Source of the DNA: Planctomycetaceae bacterium
Lineage (GTDB): Bacteria > Planctomycetota > Planctomycetia > Pirellulales > Pirellulaceae
Direction: 5' to 3'
Assembly: GCA_016794985.1 (NCBI GenBank)
Contig: JAEUIQ010000078.1
Coordinates: 1 to 56,913, forward strand
Length of the DNA: 56,913 nt
The notes beneath the pieces are model-generated. The model had not been told where the DNA came from, did not search any database, and saw only the letters and a program-made list of their open reading frames with translations. Below are positions 36,583 to 45,050 of this stretch, in pieces; the first letter of the stretch is position 1, and each line of letters starts with the position of its first letter. Position numbers and translations under genes: made by a program.

Positions 36583-38516
36583 TGTCCGGCAATCGATTCA
36601 TTCGCGTCTTGCAGGCTTTGGCGGATCTCACGGATCGGCCCACGCGGTGGTTGCGTCGATTGGATTTGCGATTTTCTAAATCGCGCGCCACTTCGGGGTC
36701 GCTGGGACAGTTTTTCTCGTCTTTCAATCGTCGTGTGTTTTTGCTGTTCGTCTGGCTCACATCCCTCGTCGATTTGCCATTGAAATGGTTTCGACAAATT
36801 CGACCCTCGAGACGTGTACAGCCAGAAAAACTTTCGTTGATGGCGCGGGCCGAAGGGACCATGGGGCGGTTCCTTTTGGGAGTTCTTTGGGTTTTGCGTT
36901 TCCCGTCGGAGCGAATCGATCGTTGGTTCGGGAAGACGAAAAAAATAGTGGTAGCGGATCCGAAGTTAGAAGAAGAGGAACTCAAGCGACAGCTACAACG
37001 CAGCATCGCGGCCAAACGTCATCGCGACAAGCTGGCCAAGTCGTTGCCCGGTCGGATTGGCCGTTATGTGATTATTCCCGCGACTGGCTTCGTAAACTTT
37101 GCATTCGCTTATGCCAGGACGCGAACACTGGCTTTGGTAGGTTGGGGCGTCCCTGTAACACTCGCGACGGCCTTGTTGTTTTCCGTCTATTTCCAAGTTT
37201 CGTTCTTTGACAATTCCCGATTAGCTGGGCGTTACGAACTCGCGCTGGCCGAAGCGGTTAAAGCCGGGCGTACCGAAGAGGCGGATCGCTTTCGACTGAA
37301 ATTGGAGCAACTGGGTTTTCGTACCGATCGTGGCAACTTTCGTACGGCAATGGCATTGGCCGAGACCGGTGACTTTCGGGGAGCCTACGAACTAATGTTG
37401 GAAATCGCGCCACCAACGCGACCAGGATTTCCAAGTGCCCATTTGTGGATCGTGGAAAATCTCTTGGACGGGAAGTTGGACATGCCAAGTTCGCAAGCAT
37501 TGGAATTGGCGCTCCTGCACATCGCCCAATTGCGAACGCGGGTTGGTGAGGCTGATCAACTCTTGTTCTTGGAGGGACTGACGAACTTTCGAATGGGCCG
37601 CTTGGATCGCGCGCAACGATCATTGGAAAGCGTTCGCGGCGATGTTTCCCCGGCAAGCGCGCTCTTATTGGAACTATATTATCAGCAACAAAATATCACC
37701 GCTCTGAAGAAAACTGCGGTGACTTTGAGTCGGCAATTGCAACAACGAGTCAATGAAGGCAAAGAACTAACCAACGAAGAACAGATCTGGTTAACCGCCG
37801 CCCATCTGGCTCTCGGAGATGAGTCCGTCGCAAATGCGGCGGTTGAGGATTGGTACCGAGCCAATCCGGCTAGTCCAGCTGCCATGCGGAGACAAGCAAC
37901 ACTCGAATTACGACAAGTTGACATCTGGTTGAAAAATCCGGAGCAAATGCCTATCGAAGAAGTTAGGAGTAAGCTGACTTCGATAGCGACGACACTGCCA
38001 GAAGATGATCGTTTGTTGGTCTTGGATCGATTGAGTTCAATCGCACGCCAATCCAAGAGAAATGTCCAAATCGCGGGATTGTTCGAATCACTTCTGCAAG
38101 AATCCGAGTTTCCTGCATTTGCCGTTGCACATCTCGGTAGTTTGTCTGCCGAGCTTGGACGCTGGGATGATGCCGAACGACTGTTGCTTCGCGCGACCGA
38201 AGTTGATCCAAAATTAGCTAACGCTTGGAACAATTTAGCATTTGTCCTAAATAGCACTTCGAGTCCACGGCGTCCTTTTGCTTTAAAGTATGCCGAACAA
38301 GCAATCGCTTTAGATCCGGATAATCCACTGTTCCGTCAAACGCGGGGAACCGTTTATTTCAATTTGCGTCGCTGGGACCAAGCCATCGCTGATTTGGAAA
38401 TAGCGATCAATGGCAACCGTGACTTGCCCCGCATCCACCAAATGTTAGCGGAATGCTACCGTCAGGTTGGCAACGTGGAACTGGCGGAACTCTATCAAAA
38501 CGCAACCCGCCAATAG
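36582..38516 (+). CDS. Membrane TPR protein, paralogue of the preceding gene
   Basis: A 644-residue protein. The ATG overlaps the previous TAA by one base, so translation is coupled. The C-terminal two thirds, after a membrane helix (about 187-209), align visibly with the preceding protein (RYELALAEAVKAG..., PGFPSAHLWI..., LDNPLFRQTRG-type TPRs). The N-terminal part also has hydrophobic segments and basic stretches but only weak trace of the triplicated unit. A tandem duplication that has since diverged is likely. The role is unknown but presumably the same complex. Confidence 0.82.
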   Translation: MSGNRFIRVLQALADLTDRPTRWLRRLDLRFSKSRATSGSLGQFFSSFNRRVFLLFVWLTSLVDLPLKWFRQIRPSRRVQPEKLSLMARAEGTMGRFLLGVLWVLRFPSERIDRWFGKTKKIVVADPKLEEEELKRQLQRSIAAKRHRDKLAKSLPGRIGRYVIIPATGFVNFAFAYARTRTLALVGWGVPVTLATALLFSVYFQVSFFDNSRLAGRYELALAEAVKAGRTEEADRFRLKLEQLGFRTDRGNFRTAMALAETGDFRGAYELMLEIAPPTRPGFPSAHLWIVENLLDGKLDMPSSQALELALLHIAQLRTRVGEADQLLFLEGLTNFRMGRLDRAQRSLESVRGDVSPASALLLELYYQQQNITALKKTAVTLSRQLQQRVNEGKELTNEEQIWLTAAHLALGDESVANAAVEDWYRANPASPAAMRRQATLELRQVDIWLKNPEQMPIEEVRSKLTSIATTLPEDDRLLVLDRLSSIARQSKRNVQIAGLFESLLQESEFPAFAVAHLGSLSAELGRWDDAERLLLRATEVDPKLANAWNNLAFVLNSTSSPRRPFALKYAEQAIALDPDNPLFRQTRGTVYFNLRRWDQAIADLEIAINGNRDLPRIHQMLAECYRQVGNVELAELYQNATRQ

Positions 38517-38546
38517 TGTCGCTGTATCGATTCGTTGCTCGGGCAA

Positions 38547-39956
38547 TCAATTGCGGACAAAGTAAGAATCCTTCGTAATTGGCCCGCTTCCGGTGAAGTG
38601 TTGACGCACCGTTTCGGCATCGTGCGCCACCGACGGATGGATTTCCACTCGGACGCCATTGGCGACTTCCACGCCCGCTGACTTCAACCAACGAATTTGC
38701 TGCGCCATGATCGCGGCCTGTGTCGTCGTCGGCGACTCCGTTGGCGACGAATCGGGGTTCTTCACTGCGGCAAAACCCTCCGCCGCATCCACTTCGACAA
38801 CCATCGCGCGTTTCGCCATCGGCAACAAATCAAAAATGAATCGCTCGAACTTGAATGCGTTTTCGGTTGCAGGTTGAACCAATCTTCCGTGCTCGTCCAC
38901 GAAGGGAACTTTCTTCTTCGCGACATGAAAGGGCAAGCCGGAACCGGTGCTGGTTACGTTTCGGGCCGCTTGTTCGAGGAAACTTAAGCTAAAGACATGA
39001 ACCGCTATGTTCCCGGCCCAGATGCGGAGACTGCCATCGGGCAATCGTTCGTGCGCCAATTCCTCCGGTAGGTCGCTGTACTCGATGACTTCCAACCGGT
39101 CACCAACCGATACGATGTTTCCCACTTTCTGCAGAGGATGAGATTTTCGAATGGCTTGAGTTGTAACATCGGCTTGATTCCGCAGATGCAGACCAATGAC
39201 CAACGGATCGCACAGCTGAACGATTGGGTTGTCGACTTGACAATAAAATAGATACTCGATTCCACGAACCCGAGCCTCGTTGAGGCAACCGGATTCGTGA
39301 AAGGCCTGCAACATCCCACCATGGCCGTCCGGGCTGAGAAACAACTCGGAGGGACTTGCGAGCAGGAGCTGGCCCGTTGCGGCATCAACCGCCGGCATCG
39401 TCCCTTGGCAAAAGACCCGTAGATCTTCGCTTGGCAAGTCGAAGTTCAACTCGTCCGCGAAGTGCAAACGAGTCGCCTGATCCGTGGCGGGGCTGGTCAT
39501 GACGAATAGTGGGATTCGCGTTTGATGGTGCGCTGCTCGAGCCTTGAGAAGGTCAATCAACATTCGAAACAAGGTGCGTTTGGACAACGGCCCGATCGGA
39601 AACATCCCTTTCGGATGTTCGAACCCCAAACGACTTCCCTGACCGCCTGCCACCAAAATTGCCCCAACTTTTCCCGCACGCAAGGCCTGTTCGCCAACTG
39701 CGATCGCCTCACGCCGTAACTTTGGTTCCGCCTGATTCGCCAAAGTGACCGAAGGTGGTGAATTGGCGCGCTTCGCCAGGCCGGACCAATCGGTTGTCTC
39801 GCGAGTTTTCTGAAACAGCTTTGCCATTAGCTCCAGGTCGACACGTTCCAACTGCCTGGCCAGCTGCTGCTGCTGCTCCAAGTCCAACTCGGCCCAAAAC
39901 CGCAATACATGATGTTGGTTGAAGGAAGCCAGACGCATTTCAAGTTGCTTTAACAT
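38547..39956 (-). CDS. UDPGP-type UDP-sugar pyrophosphorylase
   Basis: A 469-residue nucleotidyltransferase of the eukaryotic-type UDPGP/UAP family, which makes UDP-GlcNAc or UDP-glucose from UTP and sugar-1-phosphate. It has the signature ILVAGGQGSRLGFEHPKGMFPIGP. Later LFYCQVDNPIVQLCDP is like the UAP substrate site, and the helical N-terminal leader is family-typical. I chose the ATG at 39956, with GGAG 6 bases upstream, over the ATG at 39968. It would feed precursors to the exopolysaccharide genes, which it faces convergently with a 30-bp gap. Confidence 0.88.
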   Translation of the reverse strand: MLKQLEMRLASFNQHHVLRFWAELDLEQQQQLARQLERVDLELMAKLFQKTRETTDWSGLAKRANSPPSVTLANQAEPKLRREAIAVGEQALRAGKVGAILVAGGQGSRLGFEHPKGMFPIGPLSKRTLFRMLIDLLKARAAHHQTRIPLFVMTSPATDQATRLHFADELNFDLPSEDLRVFCQGTMPAVDAATGQLLLASPSELFLSPDGHGGMLQAFHESGCLNEARVRGIEYLFYCQVDNPIVQLCDPLVIGLHLRNQADVTTQAIRKSHPLQKVGNIVSVGDRLEVIEYSDLPEELAHERLPDGSLRIWAGNIAVHVFSLSFLEQAARNVTSTGSGLPFHVAKKKVPFVDEHGRLVQPATENAFKFERFIFDLLPMAKRAMVVEVDAAEGFAAVKNPDSSPTESPTTTQAAIMAQQIRWLKSAGVEVANGVRVEIHPSVAHDAETVRQHFTGSGPITKDSYFVRN

Positions 39957-40392
39957 GTGAGTCTCCATTATCTGCCTTATCTGCAAGACCATTCAAAGTT
40001 TAGCAAGTCCGCTACCTATCCCGTCCGCCAACCTGAGAAACGCCTGCTTTCAGGGAGCCGCCGCCTTCGGAACAGACCTATTGCCACTGTTAACGGAGCG
40101 GTAATGACTCCAACCAAATCGCGTTCGAACGCTGGTGTGTTTATCGTCGTCTTGACAAACGATTTATCCATTTTTTCAAGGCTCACGCTTATGCCGGTCA
40201 TGCTCCGCTACAGAAGACAATAACACGCTTGTCCAGGAAGCATAGATAAGACAGGGCGTTTGCATCGAATGTAAAAAACGCGAAAAGTTTTCCGTGAATG
40301 CGGTTCCTGCTAATATTTCGGTTCTTTCCGGTCGATCCTGTTACGGAAAGCTTGTTGCCAGGTTTGGCTCATCCTTTGCCAAGGAGCGTACT
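39957..40392. other. Intergenic region between divergent genes, no gene seen
   Basis: About 435 bases between the pyrophosphorylase and the outer-membrane protein gene. AAGGAG at 40381-40386 is the ribosome site of the latter. Short open frames are present but do not look like protein. I see no clear promoter hexamers. Confidence 0.5.
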
Positions 40393-41349
40393 GTGAAAAG
40401 ATCGATCTTCGTGTTGGCCAGCCTGTTATGGCTGGGGTTTCAAAGCACTGGTCAAGCCCAGTGGGGAAACCAACAACACAACCCATATCGAGTCGAGTTC
40501 GGCGTATCGATCATGGATCGTCCGGGCGATGAGAACAATACCGCCCCGATCCTGCGAAGTCTGCTCAACGGCGATACATTCATCAACGGCGAGCAACTTT
40601 CGGATCCGGGTACGGGAGCTGGACCAGATCTGAGTATTCAGTACTTCCCGAATGCCAGTACGTTCCACTACGAATTCCGTGGCCGGTACTATGGCTGGAA
40701 TGACCAATCCTCGCACGTTGGCAACATGGAGTTGACGGGGGCAGCGGGGCTGGAGTTTAGCCGCTTCGAGACGGACTATACATCGGACTATATTAGTTTG
40801 GAATTCAATGCCAAGCGAACGGTTCGCCCGGGGTTCAATGTGTTGGGTGGAGCTCGCTTTATCAATTTGGAAGAGAAGCTCAGGATGTTTGGCAACGGGC
40901 AAGCCGTACTGCCATTTCCGTTTCCGCCAGCGGACTTTGAGCAAGACTTCAACATCCGAGCGTCCAATCCAATGTTAGGTCTGCAAACAGGATTGGATCT
41001 GGGATGGCAACTGGGAAATCGACTGGAAGTGAATTCGTTCTTGCGAGCCGGTGGCTACGTCAACTTTGCCAAGCAACGTACACGATTGGTTAACGACTTG
41101 TTAGGCACAGATACGACCACCGTGACTGACGGATCACAGCTTTCGTTCGCAGGCGAAACCGGAGTCCGGGTCAACTTTGAGATTTTTGAACGCCACTTGT
41201 ACGGCTTCGTCGGCGGTGAGGCTCATTTCTTGAACCGAATTGCCACAGCGCCTTCGCAACTTGAACTGTCAGGCACTGGTTTCGCCGGTCTAAACACCGT
41301 TGCACCTCGATTCTACGGTGTCACCTTTGGTTTGGATGCTCGCTTCTAA
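40393..41349 (+). CDS. Outer-membrane beta-barrel candidate protein
   Basis: A 318-residue secreted protein with a GTG start at 40393 and AAGGAG 6 bases upstream. A signal peptide (3-21, GQAQ) precedes alternating beta-strand sequence rich in Gly, Asn, Asp and aromatics. The C-terminus is ...GLDARF, ending in Phe as outer-membrane barrels do. This resembles planctomycete BBP7/Lpg1974-type barrels, but assignment to a named family is uncertain. A strong terminator follows. Confidence 0.72.
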   Translation: MKRSIFVLASLLWLGFQSTGQAQWGNQQHNPYRVEFGVSIMDRPGDENNTAPILRSLLNGDTFINGEQLSDPGTGAGPDLSIQYFPNASTFHYEFRGRYYGWNDQSSHVGNMELTGAAGLEFSRFETDYTSDYISLEFNAKRTVRPGFNVLGGARFINLEEKLRMFGNGQAVLPFPFPPADFEQDFNIRASNPMLGLQTGLDLGWQLGNRLEVNSFLRAGGYVNFAKQRTRLVNDLLGTDTTTVTDGSQLSFAGETGVRVNFEIFERHLYGFVGGEAHFLNRIATAPSQLELSGTGFAGLNTVAPRFYGVTFGLDARF

Positions 41350-41372
41350 ATCGCATCGAGTTCAACAAAATC

Positions 41373-41408
41373 AGCCCAGATCCCGGCATACGGAATCTGG
41401 GCTTTTTT
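41373..41408. terminator. Bidirectional terminator
   Basis: A 9-bp stem (AGCCCAGAT at 41373-41381 with 41395-41403) is followed by TTTTTT on the plus strand. On the minus strand the same stem is followed by GATTTTGTT. It ends both the barrel gene and the convergent GNAT gene. Confidence 0.85.
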
Positions 41409-41419
41409 GTTGCCCAAAC

Positions 41420-41851
41420 TCAATCGATCGTTTGCGGCTGGATAAACAAGGCCCGTTTTTGACCTGGCAGCGAATAGTCGAACCCACAATCCATCAAGAA
41501 CTTGTCACTGGCGCTAATCGCCATCAATTCCAAGATCCCCTCATCACGAGTAACTTCCACGCAAAATCGAACCAGTTGCTTGCCGATTCCTTGACGCTGG
41601 AAGTCCGGGGCCACGCACAAACACTGAATTTCCGCCAATTTATGGGAATAAATTTCGACGGCGACAAAGCCAATCACGCGGTCGCCGCAGTAAACCAGTT
41701 GGCTATATTGCAGCAGGGCCGCAACTTGCTCCGGTGTTCGAGTTAGAATCTGCTGCCTTTCCATAAAAGGGCGGAGGAAGTCGTAGACTGCCTGGATGTC
41801 TCCGACGGTGGCGCGCCGATAATGGAACTCGCACTCTAATTGTTCGCTCAT
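41420..41851 (-). CDS. GNAT acetyltransferase, ArgA-C-terminal type
   Basis: A 143-residue GNAT N-acetyltransferase. YRRATVGDIQAVYDFLRPFMERQQILTRT and the acetyl-CoA loop CVAPDFQRQGIGKQLV resemble the acetyltransferase domain of N-acetylglutamate synthase and the stand-alone short forms of it. The gene lies 18 bp downstream of an M20 deacylase of the ArgE type on the same strand. Together they could add and remove the acetyl group in arginine synthesis, though no other arg gene is here. The substrate remains inference; another amine acetyltransferase is possible. Confidence 0.8.
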   Translation of the reverse strand: MSEQLECEFHYRRATVGDIQAVYDFLRPFMERQQILTRTPEQVAALLQYSQLVYCGDRVIGFVAVEIYSHKLAEIQCLCVAPDFQRQGIGKQLVRFCVEVTRDEGILELMAISASDKFLMDCGFDYSLPGQKRALFIQPQTID

Positions 41852-41869
41852 GATTCCTAACTGATTCCC

Positions 41870-43030
41870 CTAGCGGATGGGTTGGATCGGTAATTCGCAG
41901 CAATAATGATGAATCAATTGTCGATATGCTGCAATGCCAAGTCGCATTTGGTCCAACGTAATGAATTCCTGGTTCGTGTGAGCTTGGGCGATACTACCTG
42001 GACCAAAGATGATCTTTTGCTCCATTTCCGTTAACACGCCCCCGTCGGTGGCATATCCAACCGTCTCCACCTCGTTGGTGTTCATGATGGACTTGGCTTG
42101 CTTTACAAGGTCCGAATTCGGATCACTCCAGAACGCCTCGCAATTCTTTCGCACCGTCATTTGAACATCGTGTTTCTTTGCCGCGTGCGAGATACGCTTC
42201 AAAATAGATTCGCAATCCATGTTTGGCATCGGGCGTATATAGACTTGAACATCGCAGCGTGGGCTTGTTACGTTAACCGCCGAGTTCCCATCGGAAACCG
42301 TGACATTCATGGACATCGTCGGTGGGTCAAAGCGATCGTCGAACCAATCCGTAACGGTCTCGGTTTCTTCCCGAATCTTCCAGATTTCATGTAGAAAAGG
42401 AATCATCGCCCAGTTGGCGTTCTTCCCAGCACGTGTGCTCGAGTGGGCTGCGACACCCATGGTTCGAAAACGCATGGTGCACGATCCCTTGTGGGCATGA
42501 ACAATACTCAGCTCGGTGGGTTCGCCGATCACTCCAACGGTTCCGTGATTGATCATTTCCCGATAGAGTTTGGATTCTTCCACGACTTTCTTCGCGCCGC
42601 CAAATCCGATTTCCTCATCGGCCGTAAAGACCAAGTACAAAGGTCGAACCATTTTCTCGAACGGAACTTGTTGGGCAGCGTCCAAAATGCAAGCCAGCGA
42701 TCCTTTCATATCGCACGCGCCACGGCCATACAATCGCCCACGACTAACCACTGGCTCCCATGGCGTGACCCGTTTCGTGAACCATGTCGGAGCCGGCACA
42801 GTGTCCGTGTGGCCAAAATACGCGAGTCCGCCGTTCCCCAGTCCTTTCTTGGCGACCAAGCTAACTTTTTGCACATTATTGGCGTCGCGATATCGGATTT
42901 TTTCGATAAAAAAACCGTGCTTGATGAGTTTGAGTTCCAGGAACTTCGAGATGTAGCGATTGCTCCGATTGCTGGTCGAATCGAAACGAATCATGCGGCG
43001 AAGATATCTTAGTGCTTTCATTTCTTTCAT
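41870..43030 (-). CDS. M20 family metallopeptidase / ArgE-like deacylase
   Basis: A 386-residue zinc-dependent hydrolase of the M20 family (acetylornithine deacetylase, DapE or carboxypeptidase type). Metal and catalytic residues are visible: GHTDTV (His74), GRGACDMKG (Asp107) and ADEE (Glu139-Glu140), with GEPTE and a C-terminal FGPGSIAQAHTNQEF. The start is the ATG at 43030, preceded by GGGAA; an in-frame ATG at 43021 is also possible. It is paired with the GNAT gene 18 bp downstream. ArgE activity is the likeliest but not provable from sequence. Confidence 0.85.
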   Translation of the reverse strand: MKEMKALRYLRRMIRFDSTSNRSNRYISKFLELKLIKHGFFIEKIRYRDANNVQKVSLVAKKGLGNGGLAYFGHTDTVPAPTWFTKRVTPWEPVVSRGRLYGRGACDMKGSLACILDAAQQVPFEKMVRPLYLVFTADEEIGFGGAKKVVEESKLYREMINHGTVGVIGEPTELSIVHAHKGSCTMRFRTMGVAAHSSTRAGKNANWAMIPFLHEIWKIREETETVTDWFDDRFDPPTMSMNVTVSDGNSAVNVTSPRCDVQVYIRPMPNMDCESILKRISHAAKKHDVQMTVRKNCEAFWSDPNSDLVKQAKSIMNTNEVETVGYATDGGVLTEMEQKIIFGPGSIAQAHTNQEFITLDQMRLGIAAYRQLIHHYCCELPIQPIR

Positions 43031-43186
43031 GCGTTCCCAAAACCTTCCCAGCAAAAGACGTCAAACTTCTTCACCCCAGCACAGAGCAATGCTAAGCTCT
43101 TATCTTAACCCAAGTTGCCTCGTTCCGAGTCGACCCACTCCTGATTTTTGGTTCTGAGCCACTGGATTACCCCGCAACAAGATCCG

Positions 43187-44629
43187 ATGACACCACAAGA
43201 TTCAGCCAACGAATTGGCCAATTCCTCCGAATTGATAGTCGCCAACGCCCGGCAGATATTGTTTGTTACCGGCCGATTGGCCGAGCCAGCTTTACGCAGT
43301 GAGGTCCATGCGTTGGCACAAAAAATGGGCTTCAAGTATGAGGTGCAAGTATTGCCCATTACTGTCGCAGCCCTGTTGACCGTGCCGTGGGTGGCGAAAC
43401 GGTTGACCGCGACAGACTCCACGGACCTGGTCGTTTTGCCAGGCTATTGTCGTGGCGAACTGGCCGAATTGGAACAACAAATGCGTTGCCCCGTTCTGCG
43501 CGGCCCTAAGGACCTCCGCGAATTGCCCAGTTGGTTTGGGCAGACGGGCCAGCGTCCATCGTTGGACCGATGGGACATCGAGATCATTGCCGAAATCAAT
43601 CACGCTCCACAACTTTCGCGTGAGCAGCTAGTCTCACAAGCGAGACAGCTCGCTGCTGCTGGTGCCGACGTGATCGATATCGGTTGTGAACCCGGGTACT
43701 CCTGGAATGGTGTGGCGGACGCCGTGCGCGCCGTTCGAGACCTCGGTTGTCGGGTAAGTATCGATTCATTGGATGTCGACGAAATCAAAGCCGGATGCGC
43801 CGTGGGTGCCGAACTCGTTCTCAGCGTCAACCAATCCAACCGAACAGCGGCCCAGGAATGGGGTGTCGAGGTGGTGGCGATCCCTGATCAGCCCCACGAT
43901 TGGCGATCGTTGGAAGAAACTGTTGAGTATCTGCAAACGCATCAAGTCCCATTTCGGATTGACCCCATCTTGGAGCCAATCGGTTTTGGCTTTGCCGAAT
44001 CGTTGAGACGTTACTGCGAAGCCCGACGTCAGTGGCCCTCATGCCCCATCATGATGGGCGTCGGAAATCTCACGGAGCTGACTGACGTTGACTCGGCCGG
44101 CGTCAATCTGTTGCTCTTGGGAATATGCGAAGAACTTCGGATTCACAGTGTGCTCACCACGCAAGTGATTCCTTGGGCGCAAACGGCGGTTCGCGAGCTG
44201 GCGGTGGGTCGTCGCCTGACGTATCACAGCATTCACCACCGTGTTCCACCCAAACGACTGGCTTCTGATTTGGTAATGCTGCGCGACACGCAAATCAAAC
44301 GACACGATCGGGATGTCCTAAAAAAGATGGCATCCGAGATTCGCGATTGGAATTTTCGACTCTTTATCGTGGACGGACAAATTGCTTGCTTGGGCGGAGG
44401 CGAATTCTGGTTGGCAGAGGATCCGTTCGAACTGTTTGATCAAATCATGCAACATCAACCTCCCAATCTTGATCCGAGTCACGCGTTCTACTTGGGGTAC
44501 GAAATGTGCAAAGCCATGACCGCAATGCATTTGGGAAAAAACTACGAGCAAGACGAGGCCCTAGATTGGGGAATTCTGACCGTCCCGGAAACGGATCGCC
44601 ATCGATTAAAGAAACGCACCCAGAGATAA
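43187..44629 (+). CDS. Dihydropteroate synthase-related protein
   Basis: A 480-residue protein with an N-terminal domain like DUF6513 (ILFVTGRLAEPALR). A TIM-barrel follows that resembles DHPS: IIAEINHAPQL, ADVIDIGCEPGYSW, VSIDSLDVDEI and PIMMGVGNLTELTD. This is the TIGR00284-type protein linked to tetrahydromethanopterin-dependent C1 metabolism in archaea, methylotrophs and planctomycetes. Its exact reaction is not known to me. I chose the ATG at 43187; one at 43148 is also in frame. No other C1 genes lie in the window. It diverges from the M20 gene. Confidence 0.82.
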   Translation: MTPQDSANELANSSELIVANARQILFVTGRLAEPALRSEVHALAQKMGFKYEVQVLPITVAALLTVPWVAKRLTATDSTDLVVLPGYCRGELAELEQQMRCPVLRGPKDLRELPSWFGQTGQRPSLDRWDIEIIAEINHAPQLSREQLVSQARQLAAAGADVIDIGCEPGYSWNGVADAVRAVRDLGCRVSIDSLDVDEIKAGCAVGAELVLSVNQSNRTAAQEWGVEVVAIPDQPHDWRSLEETVEYLQTHQVPFRIDPILEPIGFGFAESLRRYCEARRQWPSCPIMMGVGNLTELTDVDSAGVNLLLLGICEELRIHSVLTTQVIPWAQTAVRELAVGRRLTYHSIHHRVPPKRLASDLVMLRDTQIKRHDRDVLKKMASEIRDWNFRLFIVDGQIACLGGGEFWLAEDPFELFDQIMQHQPPNLDPSHAFYLGYEMCKAMTAMHLGKNYEQDEALDWGILTVPETDRHRLKKRTQR

Positions 44630-44677
44630 AACCATCGACCAATTCCACAAAAACCAATATCGCCGCACCATTCGCCC

Positions 44678-45037
44678 CTATTTGCTCGTTATGGACGCCT
44701 CCTCCGCTGCCGAATGGTTCAACCGCGTGTCACTGTAACTTTCGCGCCGCTGCAAAATGTCTGGAATCAAGGCCACCACCAAGACAACGGCCATCAACAA
44801 TGTGGGTATGGTCAGAAGATACTTCCAGGAATGTTCCCACCAAAAGTGCATAAAGAACAACACCACCAGCGCTGCTTTCGCGGAGCTAATTCCAATCATA
44901 ACCTGCCACTTGGTTTGCGGCAAAGCAAACAGATTCTCGGCATTGGCCACCCAGAACGAGGCCAGCGTTAAAGCAACCAAGATCACGAACACGCCAACGA
45001 ACAATGGCGTACGGTCCACTTCGGCATGATCCGCCAT
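44678..45037 (-). CDS. coxD: Cytochrome c oxidase subunit IV family protein
   Basis: A 119-residue small membrane protein with three hydrophobic helices (about 13-31, 46-63 and 72-92), an N-terminal MADHAEVD, and a KAALVVLFFMHFWWE segment typical of prokaryotic subunit IV (COX4_pro). The ATG at 45037 lies 13 bp past the coxC stop, so it is the last gene of the oxidase operon. Longer frames upstream overlap coxC and are not like the family. It helps assemble or stabilise the oxidase. Confidence 0.85.
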   Translation of the reverse strand: MADHAEVDRTPLFVGVFVILVALTLASFWVANAENLFALPQTKWQVMIGISSAKAALVVLFFMHFWWEHSWKYLLTIPTLLMAVVLVVALIPDILQRRESYSDTRLNHSAAEEASITSK

Positions 45038-45050
45038 GGGGGCTTCACTT

